This document shows, one piece after another, positions 34,601 through 47,244 of a stretch of DNA of 64,000 bases. This stretch comes from Gentiana macrophylla. Its lineage: Eukaryota > Streptophyta > Magnoliopsida > Gentianales > Gentianaceae. Made by a program: the position numbers and the translations under genes. The notes below the pieces were generated by a model that saw only the letters and a program-made list of their open reading frames with translations, made no database searches and had not been told where the DNA came from. Numbering within the stretch: position 1 is the stretch's first letter; each line of letters starts with the position of its first letter. The stretch is taken from positions 187,241,333 to 187,305,332 of the forward strand of contig CM047805.1 in NCBI GenBank assembly GCA_026214975.1, read 5' to 3'.

Positions 34601-37600
34601 TTCTTAGCTTAGAAAGCTTGGTACAGCATAAAAGATTCTGAGGCCCATAAAAGTTTTGTTTTCCTTGTCCACATGCTAAGTATCTTCTATAATTATCATG
34701 TCCATAGCTTGAACCAGGTGTCAAAATGTACTATTCACAGGCAAAAAAACAATGTACTACGCTTCCTGAATACGTTAAACATTTCTTATTTTTTAAACTA
34801 TATGAAAGAAATATAACATGACTAAATACAGTCAACATGTTCTACCAAAGCTTAGTCTAATGCATTGTGCATCATGGCAGGTTTCGAGAACCTTGCACAT
34901 ACATACAGGAGCAATCATTAACACGCAGAAAAGAAGAAATGTCATACATATGACAATAAACTGGACCTGTGAGCCTCATATAAGCTGTCATCGGTTCCTT
35001 CATTAATGTAGTTCATGGCAAGCAATCGATTCTGCGAGACAGACAATTGAGAAATTTGAGCAGAGGAATAAAAGCCCCAGCAAAATACTACTTTCAAAAA
35101 TACATGCAAAACAAACAAGTAAACATGTGGCAGAATCCATTGGCTAGCTACTACTAGCAGCGTAATTCGCCTACACCAGCGCAAACCAGTCCTAATAATT
35201 AATACACATAATAGCAAAAGAACAAGAGAAGACCATAAACATGCTTAAGTCAAGCAAATGCAAACAGGCAAGCAAAGCAGGGAAAAAAAATCAAGCATCT
35301 ATAAGCAAATCTTTTACAAGCAAAAGCCAAATATTATCAACATGAATAATAAACGGTATCAAAACAGAACAGAAATACAAATCTAATTTTGTTTGAATTA
35401 GCATGATGCTAGATCTGTCAAGAAGACCAATGAGAACTGGAACTTATGCAAATTATATTTAAGACCAGAGAGTGTTTAGCAGAATTTTGTTACAGTTTTA
35501 TATTATCGATGTATTTTCTAATCAGTAGCTACTGCTTACAAAAGTCTGTGGAATTACAATTTCCCATCAGTGATGAAGATTCTTCCAAGTTACAACAATA
35601 AAATATATGATGTATCGAAGTCATATCAGAAACATGCGGCAATGCCAACATCGTTTCAGGAAACATTATATACCTATGATAAACAACCAACATGTGGTTG
35701 GACATGTTGGGGGAATGTCCACCTCTAGGGGAGTTCAATTAAAATTGAAATGACAATACTCGACAGTTCCAAAGATTGCAAGAGGACAGGAAATATGCTC
35801 CAGATAAGAACACTAACAGAGTGAATAGAAAGAGAGTATCTGAACCAAGTAGACACAAGCTATAATCAGAACACTGTTAAGTAAGCTGAAAGACACAATA
35901 CCTGTCCAGCATTGCGAGAATCAGGATCAATCTTAAGGCACTGCTCATATGCTTCAATAGCCAGAAATATGTTGCCAGCGTCTCTATAAAGAACGCCTAC
36001 AATAAAAAAGAAATCGAAGCCAGAGAATAAAGTCAGTCAAGGGAGCGGAAAAATACTTTCGTATTCAATTCAACTTGCACGAAAATCTGCCAAAGTGGCA
36101 TAAACATTTTCCACTATCACATCACATATCCTCAAATTTCTAACATTACCACCGCACACCACAATACGAATAAGATAAAGAATTATGCCAATGCCACTAC
36201 TAGTTTAAATAGGCAAAGCTAGTGGAAGAGATAAAAAATTATTTGGAATAGAAAGTGGGATGGGAAAAAAAGCAAGTTGGCATGGAATAAAAATATTGAA
36301 AATAGATGGTAGATATACACATATGGGTAATGCTTACTTTGCCCACCACCCCCAGACACAACAAGGGACACAGCATATTTTTGCACCCTTGATTATGATG
36401 GGTCTACTGTCTACATCATGATCAATGGGTCCTACATCATGATCAATGGTGTAAAAGAGTGTTGTGTCACTCGTGTCTGAGTGGTTGTGAAAGGAGTATT
36501 ACCCTATACATATAAGGCAAGTTAAAAAAAAATGAAATTATGCCCATTCTGTCATACAGCATGGAAGGGAGAGAGAAACCTAAATTGTTATACGCTTCTG
36601 CATATGTTGGGTTGGCAACAATGGCCTTCTCAATCATGTTTGCAGCCGCATCCATTTTACCCTGCAGGCGAAGCCCATCAAAATGTTTGACTAAATTCCG
36701 ACAGTCGATTATTTCAAACATTCTCTACAAAACAATTTAAAGTCACTGAACCTGGACTGTAAAGACCACTCCTAGATTGTTTAATGACTGAGAGAAGTTA
36801 GGTTTGATAGACAAAGCCATCTGCAAAATTATACAAGCATTATTAATTGAACAAATTAACGTTTGTAAAACACTTACCTAATAAACATGGACAAGCAATA
36901 AATAATACCTGGTAGCATTCAACTGCTTTATCAAGATTGTCTCGGTCCTTGTATATCACTCCTAAATTGTTGCATGCCTCGGCACAATGGGGATTGAAGT
37001 GGAAAGCAAGCTCATAGAATACGATAGCCTGTACACAGAATACTCCATTAGAAAGGGAAAAAGAAAACCAAACTTATTGGACAAACTTTAAACAAAAAAT
37101 ACATGATACACCACCAAGGTGCTGGACAAGGAAGCAAATGTTTTATGAGAACAATGGCTTGAAATCAGACTGATGGGAGAGAAAGATAGGATATAGTTTT
37201 CATCACAAATTACCATGTCAAACTTGAGCATTTCACCATATGCCACACCTAAATTATACATGGCATCGGCATAGTGCCAATTGTAGAACAATGCCTTCTT
37301 GTAATACGCCACGCCTTGGTCTATGTCTCCCTCTAGCTTAACCTGAATAATAAGATCATATCTTGTCAATTTCATCTGTTTAAATAATGATAAAGCCTTC
37401 GAGTTCAAGGAAGGTGGGGGGTGGACAAAAGGAACAAGGAAAGCCAGATGCATCCACAGTTATGAAAATAAAACGGCACGAATTTTCATACGACAATCAC
37501 TTAATTATGGTTTCAACAATTCCAATGTTTGATCTCCAATTGTATCCTGGTTATTTCAGCAGCTCTCCAGAAAGGTATTTAAAGACAGCTTTACAAAGCA

Positions 37601-39648
37601 CCTATGTAAATTTCAAGCCCACCAAAACTATTCTAGTAACGAATTTAGCGATAAAAAATGGTGACAAACAGAGATCATCGTTTTAGCACCAGCAAGAAAC
37701 CGTTAAGCGAAAAGCACCATTTGGATGAATGTCTGGTCACTAAACCATTAAGATATTAAATTATCTGATGCAATTCCAAGTGCGAGTAAATGACTACAAG
37801 AGAAGCAAAGCAATGTGTAACAGAAGATCACCTTTGTGCCTAAATCAGTCAAGGCAATTGACATGTTATTCTTTGCTATCTCAAAGTTTGGAGACACAGA
37901 CAAACATCTGAAAACAGCACAGTAAGAATAGATCAGATGAAGGAAACTTCAGAACATAGTTTTGTTACTTCATATTTTGGTTTTTGCGTGACTATCCTCC
38001 GCCCCTTACACGTCATGTGTAAGGGTGAGTATTTTCTGGGTAAGGCAAAAGGGTCAAGAATAGGCAGGCACCTCTCATAACAGGTAATTGCAGACTCCAA
38101 GTCTCCACGATTTTTATAGATGACACCCATATTGCAATAGGCTTCAGCATACATAGGTCTCTCCATCGCAGCCTTCTCATAACAATTTAGGGCCAGATCA
38201 TATTGCATCATTTCAGAATACACAACACCAAGGTTATAATAAGCAGGCTGTCAAAGGAAAAATACAGAGTTAAAATCTTCAAATGGAAAATTCAAAATTT
38301 TAATGGCCGTGTATCCAAAAAATAAAAACAAAAAACATGATGAGGAAAAAAGGAATTTACAGCATAGTGGGGATCTATTTTGACAGCCTCATAGTACTTC
38401 TGAATTCCCTCCTGTGTGTTACCAGCAAGCTTTAAGCTGGTTCCAAGATCAGTCAATACAATAGCCAAACATTCTGCAGCAGGTTTATATGAAGAATCAG
38501 CCAGTAGAGCTTTCTGGTATGACTGCACAAAGAAACGTTTGTAGACATAGAAAATTAACTTCAGGCAGACAACCTATCTACTTAAGCACAGAATGCGTTC
38601 TGATACAGTAACCGTATGCTAAGGTAGTATTCATAGTAACCTAGTTGACCAGAATTGACTATGGAAGTATGAAAAATAAAAAGCAAAGATAAAAAAGGTT
38701 AGCACAAAAATCTGTCACTGGCAGAGGAAAAAAAAAAAAAACTGAGTATCAATGGCAGTTCCAAAGCTGGCTGATGCACACCTACAAGACAATAAACAGA
38801 CTACGTGCCTCTGGCATACACAATTCTCAGTTCTTCAAAAATCAAGTCAGCTTGACACCACTATGGATCCTTGGATATTCCTGGTAATTATGTCGATGCC
38901 CCATCATCAAAAGTCGAAGGACACTTGAAACATAGAAAATGTATCACGCTCAACGCGTTATCCCATTCCATCACTATCATAAAATGATGAAATCGAAGAT
39001 ACAGTGCATGAACCAACGCCATTGTTATCCTTAATGGATGAAATCAAACCAAGTCGCCTAATTGGGAAATAATCAACATGGTATGCTTTTTAATACCAAT
39101 TCAGGAGTACCTATAGAAGTACCTTCAAGCAAGTGATTTTTGATATAAAGCAATTCAATGGAGGAGCAATGTAAATGCCAGTCAATGAAATCTATAGGCT
39201 GAAACAAAAAAATCAAAAAAAAAAAAGAATGCAGCAATTATACCTCAGCAGCCTCCACCAAGCGGCCCTCGTCCTTGTGCAAAATGCCACAATGAGTGAG
39301 AGCGCAAGCATTTTGAGGATCTAATTTGACAGCTTCAGCAAAGCTCTCAAAAGCAAGTCTACCCATGTTTTGCATCTGTAGGCAAATTCCTTTGCCGATA
39401 TAAGCTTCAACATTGTCAGTGTCTTTCTCTAATATACTTTCATAAATACAAAGTGCATCCACGAATTTGTTTCTTGATCGTAGAATGTTTGCATAAGAAA
39501 GAACATCTTTTCCATCAAAATTCTTCTTCACTGAAGAAGTGCTGCTAGCCAAAGAATCTCCAATGGTAGCGGAAGGCTGATCGCCTTTCAGCACACCGTC
39601 TTCACCAGTTAAATCCTTTTCTTTGCCAACATCATTATCCTTATCCAT
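31636..39648 (-). CDS. SPY: SPINDLY, protein O-fucosyltransferase with TPR repeats (frame broken in last exons)
   Basis: SPY is a nucleocytoplasmic O-fucosyltransferase of the OGT-like GT41 family; it modifies DELLA and other proteins and represses gibberellin signalling. Seventeen coding exons total 2832 nt (943 residues) if three indels are discounted: 39244-39648, 38361-38522, 38072-38247, 37832-37907, 37214-37342, 36909-37028, 36752-36820, 36580-36661, 35902-35996, 34967-35031, 34130-34328, 33727-33921, 33376-33470, 33136-33271, 32820-33037, 32300-32428, 31636-32115. TPRs fill about residues 60-440 (ACALTHCGILHKDEGRLVEA, YAEAYCNMGVIYKNRGDLE, HYADAMYNLGVAYGEM). The catalytic half shows RPLVIGYVSPDYFTHSVSYF, DILVELTGHTANNKLG, PSPEAGPVCPTPALSNGF, LLPLILLNHDHM and TTTTCESLYMGVPCITMGGS. 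Breaks: near 32410 the expected FPYAG codons are altered with net +1 and a stop; two one-base losses follow near 32079 and 32050. Start Met chosen as first in-frame Met after the leader-intron acceptor. Confidence 0.92.
36340..36490. mobile_element. Foldback MITE in SPY intron
   Basis: The left end CACCACCCCCAGACACAAC and the right end, inverted, CACAACCACTCAGACACGAG form imperfect terminal repeats extending about 45 bp at roughly 70 percent match. A short direct repeat (ACATCATGATCAATGG, twice) lies between. It is inside the intron between exons 36580-36661 and 35902-35996. Confidence 0.5.
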
Positions 39649-39682
39649 CAAAACCGTGTATTGGTGCTTTAACACCAACTTT

Positions 39683-40660
39683 CCTACATCAAATAACCCA
39701 AAGTATGATCTTTTAAGGAGTAGAGAATGAAATGTATGAAATATCATGGACTGTTCAGATTGACCATCGAGCTCCGCTAAAGAAAAGAAGCCTAAAAATC
39801 GCTAAAGTAATTTTCAAGCATGGAAGCCACCAGACTGACTATAACACTAGAACTTGACCTTTTGAGGCATGAAAACTGCAGTTAGATCACATATTTCTAC
39901 TAACACTAAACGCAAGAAACTAATGCCACAATAATCAGTTTATTTATGAAGCCCTAAATTAACTTCTGGAACCCAGACCGCCATAATTGTTTGCGAAACA
40001 AACACGGGCGAGCACACACACACACAAAAGAAAACAGCAAAATTGGGCTTAAGGACTGGAGTTAAACAAACGAACCATGCATATTAAACGGTGAAAAATG
40101 CTTGCTTTTCAATAATTGCAGGGCAAAAGTACATACTTTGATGCATAAAAACTGCAGTACAGTCACTGAGTCACATGTTTTTACCAACACTAAACACACA
40201 CACACAAAAAACTAGTTGCACAATAATCAGCTTATTTATTGAGCCCTAAATTCACTTCTGGAGCCCTGACCCCCATAAGTTTTTATCAAACAGACACCAA
40301 AAGAACGAAAAAGGGAGAATAAAAAAATAAAAGTATTCAGCAAAAAATCAGAGTAAGGATTGAAGTTAGCAAACGAACCGTGCATATTATAAACAGTGAA
40401 AAACACTTACTTTTCAATAATTGCAGGGCAGAAGGGCAGTTAAATTTCAACTATACAGAGTAACACACTGTAAGTGTGTGCTTTGTGAGTTAGGGGAAGA
40501 GGGTGAGAAGGAAAAGGCAAGCAGAGGCGGTTTGCTACTCCCTCCGACAGGTGATCGTCAAGCTCCGGAGCCCCTTTTGTTCGTCGGCTTCGAACCAGGG
40601 GCCACAATATGGAACTCTCTTCTGACTTTAGTAACCTTTTAGTACAGCTTTATTTCCAAT
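39683..40660 (-). other. SPY 5' leader: non-coding exon and leader intron
   Basis: A donor AAAA|GTAAGTG at 40411/40410 and an acceptor TTTGATGTAG at 39684 define a leader intron of about 727 bp upstream of the SPY start codon. The first, non-coding exon would run from about 40.65 kb to 40411. Positions are from splice consensus only. Confidence 0.55.
39862..40437. repeat. Tandem duplication across SPY leader intron and exon 1 edge
   Basis: About 39862-40130 and 40138-40437 share blocks in order: AAAACTGCAGT, AACACTAAAC, CACAATAATCAG, GAGCCCTAAATT, ACTTCTGGA, CATGCATATTA-type text and CTTTTCAATAATTGCAGGGCA. The outer copy holds the working-type donor; the inner copy holds a GC in its place (40105-40104). 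Confidence 0.8.
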
Positions 40661-40672
40661 AATGCCATTGGT

Positions 40673-40680
40673 CATATATA
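40673..40680 (-). promoter_or_regulatory. TATA box of SPY
   Basis: TATATATG on minus, about 260 bp upstream of the leader-exon donor. Confidence 0.45.
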
Positions 40681-40794
40681 GGGTCGGTTTGGTTATTTTG
40701 TTTTTGTTTTGTTTTTCTTTTTCTTTTTAAAACGGTTATTTAGGGTTTGGTTATTAAATAAAATTGTATTTGTAGTTGGGTGAATTCGGATTCA

Positions 40795-41080
40795 TACTCC
40801 TCCGTTTATTTAATTTATTGCAGTCTCGCCGAGAGAAAATCACACAGATTAAAAAAATAACTAATATGTCAAAAATATGGTATTATAAATGTATTTTTGT
40901 TATTAGAGATGTAAATGGTTGGTTGATAAATGAGTTTCTGGTATTGAAAATATATTTTTTTATTGAAGATTTAAATATTTTATTTATAAAATAAAAAATA
41001 ATAATAAATAATGTATTGAAAATATAAAATAACAGATAAATTCTGAAATATGACAGATAAAAAAAAACGGAAGAAGTATA
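40795..41080. mobile_element. Stowaway-like MITE upstream of SPY
   Basis: The left end ATACTCCTCCGTTTATTTAA and the right end AAACGGAAGAAGTAT are inverted relatives of the CTCCGT family of ends. The interior is AT-rich. Confidence 0.5.
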
Positions 41081-41740
41081 TGATTAGGTCTAATCCCATT
41101 CATTTATGGATCGATATTTGTCTATCAATAATAATAACAATAGTGAAAACAAATTTTTTTTTGCCCGACAAATCAGCAATACTAAAAACAATAGTACTAT
41201 TCATCGTATAGGTTGCAACCTCCAATATTACTTTTTTTAATTTTAAATAATGATTTTTTATTTCAAATCAACAAATGGAAAGTTTCTAGATTACAAATGA
41301 AAATAAAACAGCAAACTAATCAAATTTTCAAACTAGCATGAGGTTCCTAACTCGGGTTTCTATATTTGAGATCAAAGCTCTAACTGGAGGGTGATTATCA
41401 GCAATATCGTGGTAGATTTTATTTCTCCATATCCAAATGCAGGAGACCATCTCTCTGAAGTGATACGCTCGTTCTCTATTTCGTCCCTGGACGTCAATAT
41501 TTTTCTGAATCCAATCGTTTACTATTAATGTTCATTATTCTACTTAAGTATCTCAAAAAAAAAAATTATCTACTTAATGTATCGTAAATTAAAAGTTTAT
41601 TCATATTTCATTTTTATTATAAACTCCTCACGCACACTTTTATGTAATGTATAATTGCTGGATTTTTTCAAAAAAAAAAATATATAATTTCTGGAGATGA
41701 ATTGTTGTGAGATGTACTACAATAGTTGTATACTTCATTT

Positions 41741-41968
41741 CAAGGACGGATCCGGAAATTCGTTTAAGTGGGGTTACTCGATGTTAAAACTATATTTTGC
41801 TCCGAAAATTTGTTTAACTAGAGTCAATGAAACCTAAAACAATATTTTTTTTTAATCACAAAACAACACTTTATAACAAAAAAACTATATCGTTTTAATT
41901 TTATTTTTTTTTACCGTATCTCAGTGAGTTCACATGACCTCACATTGACATATGTGGATCCACCCGTG
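41741..41968. mobile_element. hAT-type MITE, 228 bp
   Basis: The ends CAAGGACGGATCC and, inverted, CACGGGTGGATCC are imperfect terminal repeats. The 8-bp duplications CTTCATTT (41733-41740) and CTTCGTTT (41969-41976) match at 7 of 8. Confidence 0.65.
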
Positions 41969-42864
41969 CTTCGTTTTGCTTTGTATTTTTTAATTTGTAC
42001 CAAATATTTTCTATCCATCGAACATAACGCGTGGAAAGCATTGTACTCGAAGTTTATATGTGAATTGTCGTAAATTAATTGTCGAATAAATCCAGTGACA
42101 AACATTGGAATATCATAATTTACCATATGCATTTAATGACTCTAAACGAGTTACAATATGCAAATGACCTCATTCTAATAAATGTTCGAGAAGGGTGGGT
42201 TTTAGATTGACTATAGGGTACCAACAAGGTATCGTATTAGTGGTTAACACTTTGTGTTATAACCCTAAGAATGATAATGCCAGGGTGCGCGAGTCTCACC
42301 GGATTAAGTGCGTGTGTATTTTTCGGGAAGGATGTCTTTCTTTCGGTCTCCTTTATATTGTACGATGACGGCCATTATGTTTAAATTGATCGACTCATTT
42401 AGAATAATACTCGGTTTGTTTATACTACACCAATCAATCCTGAGTCAACTTTATCAAATAAAACAACATTATATTTGAATGAACTAAATTTATCTCTTAC
42501 TTTTATCCGTTGATAAATCACATTTATTTCATTCGAATCAAATCAAAATATTTCATGCTCATATTTATTTCAACCACACCGAATTATCATATACCTAGAC
42601 CTGGCCAAATGAGTGAACCGGACCGGCCCGCCAGTTTTTTTTCTTTCCGGTTCAAATGAACCGCCGGTTACAAAACCGGCAGTTAAAATTACATAAAGAC
42701 GGTTTGTTCAACAGTCGAGATCACGGTTCTAAAAATTATTAATTTTTTTTTTTTTTACATTTTCAGAAAATACTTATTATTTTCACTATAATAACAAAAT
42801 ACTATTAATTAAATTTGAATGTAATATAAAATAACCAAAGCGAATGTAATATATAGTTTTCTAT

Positions 42865-44110
42865 TCGGTTTTAAATATAAGTTGATTATAAATGTTGTTT
42901 TATTAAATATTACGTGAGATATATTGTGTTATTTTTTTATATGTAAATTATGTTATTTTTTCAACGCCAGACAGGAAATTCGGTTCTTTACGTATCTTTT
43001 ATATGTAATCGTGTCGGAGGCACGACACATATAAAAGAATCAAAGCGAATGTAGTTCTTATAGTTTTTTTAGTTTTTTTATAGTTTTGTTATAGTTTTTT
43101 TAGGTTTGTATATTTTTTTTTTTTATAGTTTTTTTATAGGTTCTTATAGTTTTTTTATAGTTTTTTTTATAGTTTTTATAGTTTTTTCATATTATTTTAT
43201 AGTTTTTATTGTTTTTTTAGTCGGTTTTAAGTATAAGTTGATTAAAAATGTTGTTTTATTAAATATTATGTGAGATATTTTGTGTTATTTTTCTTATATG
43301 TAAATTATGTTATTAACGCTTGTACCGGAAATTCGGTTGCATACGTATCTTTTATATGTAATCGTGTCGGAGACACGACACATATAAAAAACTCAAAGTG
43401 AACGTAGTTCTTATAGTTTTTTTAGTCTTTTATAGTTTTTTTAGGTTTGTATAGTTTTTTTTATAAATTTTTTTACGTTGTCATAGTTTTTTTTTATATA
43501 GTTTTTATAGTTTTTCCATAGTATTTTATAGTTTTAATATTTTTTTTTAGTCGGTTTTAAGTATAAGTTGATTAAAAATGTTGTTTTTTTTAAAAATTAT
43601 GTGAGATATATTGTGTTATTTTTCTTATATGTAAATTATGTTATTAACGCTTGTACCGTAAATTCGGTTGCCTACGTGTGTTTTATATGTAATCGTGTCG
43701 GAGGCACGACACATAAAAAAATCAAAGCGAACGTAGTTCTTATAGTTTGTTTTAGTCTTTTATAGTTTTTTTTATATGTTTTCATAGTTTTTTTAGGTTT
43801 GTATAGTTATTTTTAGTTTTTTTATAAGGTTTTTATAATCTTCTTTATAGTTTTTTTAATAGTTTTTATAGTTTTTTTTCATAGCATTTTATAGTTTTTG
43901 TATAGTTTTTTTAGTCGGTTTAAGTATAAGTTAATTAAAAATATTGTTTTATTAAATATTACGTGAGATATGTTGTGTTATTTTTTCTTATATGTAAATT
44001 ATGTTATTAACGATTGTACCGGAAATTCGGTTGTCTATGTATCTTTTATATGTAATCGTGTCGGAGACACGACATATATAAAAAATCAAAGCGAACGTAG
44101 TTCTTATAGT
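42865..44110. repeat. Four tandem copies of a 330-365 bp unit with a strong stem-loop
   Basis: Each unit has GGTTTTAAGTATAAGTTGATT, a TGTGAGATAT block, an ATTCGGTT block and a stem-loop. Stem-loops sit at 42995-43038, 43348-43390, 43681-43720 and 44042-44086. The arms are TCTTTTATATGT...TCGTGTC and its complement around GGAG or GAGA. Confidence 0.85.
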
Positions 44111-44600
44111 TTTTTTAAGTCTTTTATAGTTTTGTTATAGTTTTTTTTTATAGTTTTTCTATGTTTTTTTTATAGGTTTTTATAGTTTAATTTTTTTATA
44201 GTTTTTTCATAGTTCTTGTTTATAGTTTTTTTTTTTATATAGTTTTGTATAGTTTTTTTTTGTAGTCTTTTATAGTTTTTTTAATGGTTTTTATAGGTTT
44301 TTTATAGTTTTTTTAGTCATTTATAGTTTTTTTTGTAGTTTTTTTATAGTTTTTTTAATGTTTTTTTTAGTCTTTTATAGTTTTTTTTTTGTAGTCTTTT
44401 ATAGTTTTTTTAGGTTTGTTTAGTTTTTTTTATGGTTTTTCATAGGTTTTTATAGTTTCATTATAGTTTTTTTTTTATGTCTTTTATAGTTTTTTTTGTA
44501 GTCTTTTATAGGTTTTTTTAATGGTTTTTATAGGTTTGTATAGTTTTTTTTTATCGTTTGTATAGTTTTTTTTTATAGTTTTTTTATATAAATTAATACA
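44110..44600. repeat. T-rich (TATAGTTTTTT)n-like low-complexity tract
   Basis: Irregular repetition of TATAGTTTTTT and AGTCTTTTATAG words, with no coding potential. Similar words also fill the spaces between the upstream stem-loops. Confidence 0.8.
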
Positions 44601-44639
44601 AATATATAAGTAAGATATAAATTGTGTACCGTTATTCTT

Positions 44640-47244
44640 CAAAATTATCGATGTCGGTATTTTGAGCGCTTACTCCTCCTGAAGTTTTTGTGTCACCGAG
44701 TTTGAACTGTAACTCATCTTCGACTCAATTTCTTGCATCCTCTTCTCGGATCTTACCCAATCAAGACAACACATTTGCTTTCAAAGTCTTTGGGATGAAT
44801 CGAACATCTTTATTTGTAAGCACATTTCGTGCCATCTTGAAAGCTCGTTCAATGATGACGGTCGAAACATGGCAACTTAAAAACTCACCGTCGTCATTGC
44901 TAGCAATTGGAAAATCTTTAGCATGTCCTTTCACCACTTCAATAGGTCAAAGTCGGAATCATAGGTACCGGTTTGTGGACTTCAAATGTCGTGTTTAAAA
45001 ATTTGGTTATCTACGAACGTTGATCGGATTGCGTTGTCGCTCCATACATCGTTTGAATTCATTTTATCCGAACTTTTGAATTCCCGTAGGACACTGCGCA
45101 GGTTAGTAGGCGACTTAACTGCGGATGGATTGGGAACCACGTCGTTTCTCATTCCATACATCCTCTCATATTTAACATACAAAGTGTTTAATAATTTTTC
45201 AAGTCTATCTACTTCAACTGTATAATCTATCAGGGGCACATTATGATTATCAGACAAAGCATCATAGTAAACACTTAACATGGGAGATACACCTACTAGT
45301 CTTAAACGAGGGTCGAGAATAGAACAAATGAGAAGTGTCAGGAATACGCAACATGTACTTATTCCATTTCTCCTTCATTGGCCATAAACATTGAAATAAT
45401 ACAAGGTCGTGTTTCAAGGTTTGAAACTCGTCAGTTATTTCTACACTAGCATGCAAGACTAAATGTGACGTGGCTTGATAACATCTTGAAAACAATTGAG
45501 AATTTTTTTTGAATACTTCAAAAACATCCATCAGTTTCTTGCATTCAGTCCAAATATGGGAAACAAACGATATTAAACATGTACGGTGTTCATCTAAAAA
45601 GCACAAAAAGTATTTTTAATCTTGTTTGTTTTCTTCCAAAGATCATAAGTGGTGTTCCACCTATGCGGTACATCTTGCGGCAGTTTGACTGGGCGATGAC
45701 CTTTCTCTTTAAGATATTTATACCACTTATGAGTAAGACTATTTCTACCTACCACATGTGCAATTGAAGATTTTATCGCATTAATATTATAGTCAAAAAC
45801 TTGTAGACCTTCTTTTACACATAAATTAAAAATATAGCATAAACATCTAACATGAAAAAATTACCGCTAAAAAGAGGTTCACAATTTTGGGATAACTCGG
45901 GAATAGAAGCAGTGTTGTTTGAAGTATTGTCAAACGAAATTTATAAAACTTTATCTCTTAAATTGTATTCGTTAAAAAATATCAACTAATAAAGATGCAA
46001 TGTTAGAAGGATTATGAGTTTCGTTAAATAAAGGAAAAGCAATTAACATTTTTTGGATAATCCAACTGTTGTCAATCCAGTGACACGACAAGCCTAAATA
46101 ATAATTGTTGGTCCTCACATCCTCCCGAATATCGGCACATACACATATTCGGAATTTATTTTTCTTCAAACTTTCTTTTATAATATCTTGTCGTTTAATT
46201 TTTTTTTTTTGAAATCCCTAATCAACATTGCATGAGGGATACGAGTAAAAGCCGGTTGCAAAACCCTTTGTACGTAACTTTCGAAAAGAGGATTATCGGG
46301 AAAGCTAAAAGGAAGACCCATCCCCGCAATTAGATCCGTGGTTAGATCCTAACAATTTTCACGAGTGTAAATAAAAAGCGGATAAGTGTTACCTCCGCTG
46401 GAGCTCGGCATGTTTAGCTGTGATTGAGACGCGTTGTCGTCCAATTTTTCCGGGTGTTTACACAACATGTGAGTCCGGAATGATCCGTAACCACCACCCG
46501 CAGTAAATTTGTATTTTGTGCCACAGAATTTGCACACCCCGTAGAAAAACTTTCCGGGGTTAGCTAATGCTAATGCATCAGTCAGAGGAACCTTGGTGAA
46601 AAATTCCATAAAAATTTTCGATTTTAACATTTTTTCTCGTGCTCCTTCTGGGTACTTTCATCACCCTCTAAATCGACTGACACGGGAGTAGGACCTGCAC
46701 CTGCACCGGATGCAAGACCACGATTTGGTGTTCTTACAGTCCCACGACTCCCACACGTCCTTGTCTAGGGCGGGAAGTAGTCGGAAATACATCATCATCA
46801 TCATCATCAACGTCAGCTCATCATTACGAGGCTCATTATCTTCATCTTCGTTAAGTTTGATGTTAAAATTTTCAGTTTGAGACATTATATCATTATAATG
46901 ACTATCAAAATCATGAGGATTCAAATCTAAAGGTGTATCGAATTGAGGAATTGAAATGTGACTACCGGTGACCACCGGCTCATTATCTTCATCTTCGTTA
47001 AGGTTGATGTTAAAATTTTCAGTTTGAGACATTATCTCATCGTAATGACTATCAAAATCATGAGGATTGAAATCTAAAAGTGTCTCGAATTGAGGAATTG
47101 AAATGTGACTACCGGTGACATGGTTTGTAAAATGTGGTACCACAGGTCTATAGCCACCACCAACATCATCCGATTCGGCACAACCGTATCAACGCGGAAA
47201 GTACCATTTCGATTGCCTTGTGATGATTTACCTCTTCTTGACAT
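44640..47244 (-). pseudogene. hAT transposase (BED zinc finger), broken
   Basis: A start at 47244 opens with MSRRGKSSQGNRNGTFR. Downstream comes an acidic N-terminal segment that is duplicated (about 47110-46840). A BED-type zinc finger lies at about 46600-46440 (CKFCGTKYKF...HMLCKHP). The core lies at about 46169-45972 (YYLGLSCHWIDNSWIIQ) and 45606-45262 (ATSHLVLHASVEI). The hAT dimerisation region lies at about 44960-44750 (LSCHVSTVIIERAFKMARNVL). The pieces are in several frames with stops, so no transposase can be made. Domain order and motifs are those of plant hAT (Ac/Tam3-like) transposases. Confidence 0.87.

Noticed and set aside
44690..44998. Plus-strand 102-residue open frame
   Set aside because: It is the complement of the hAT dimerisation region, which gives a recognisable protein on minus.
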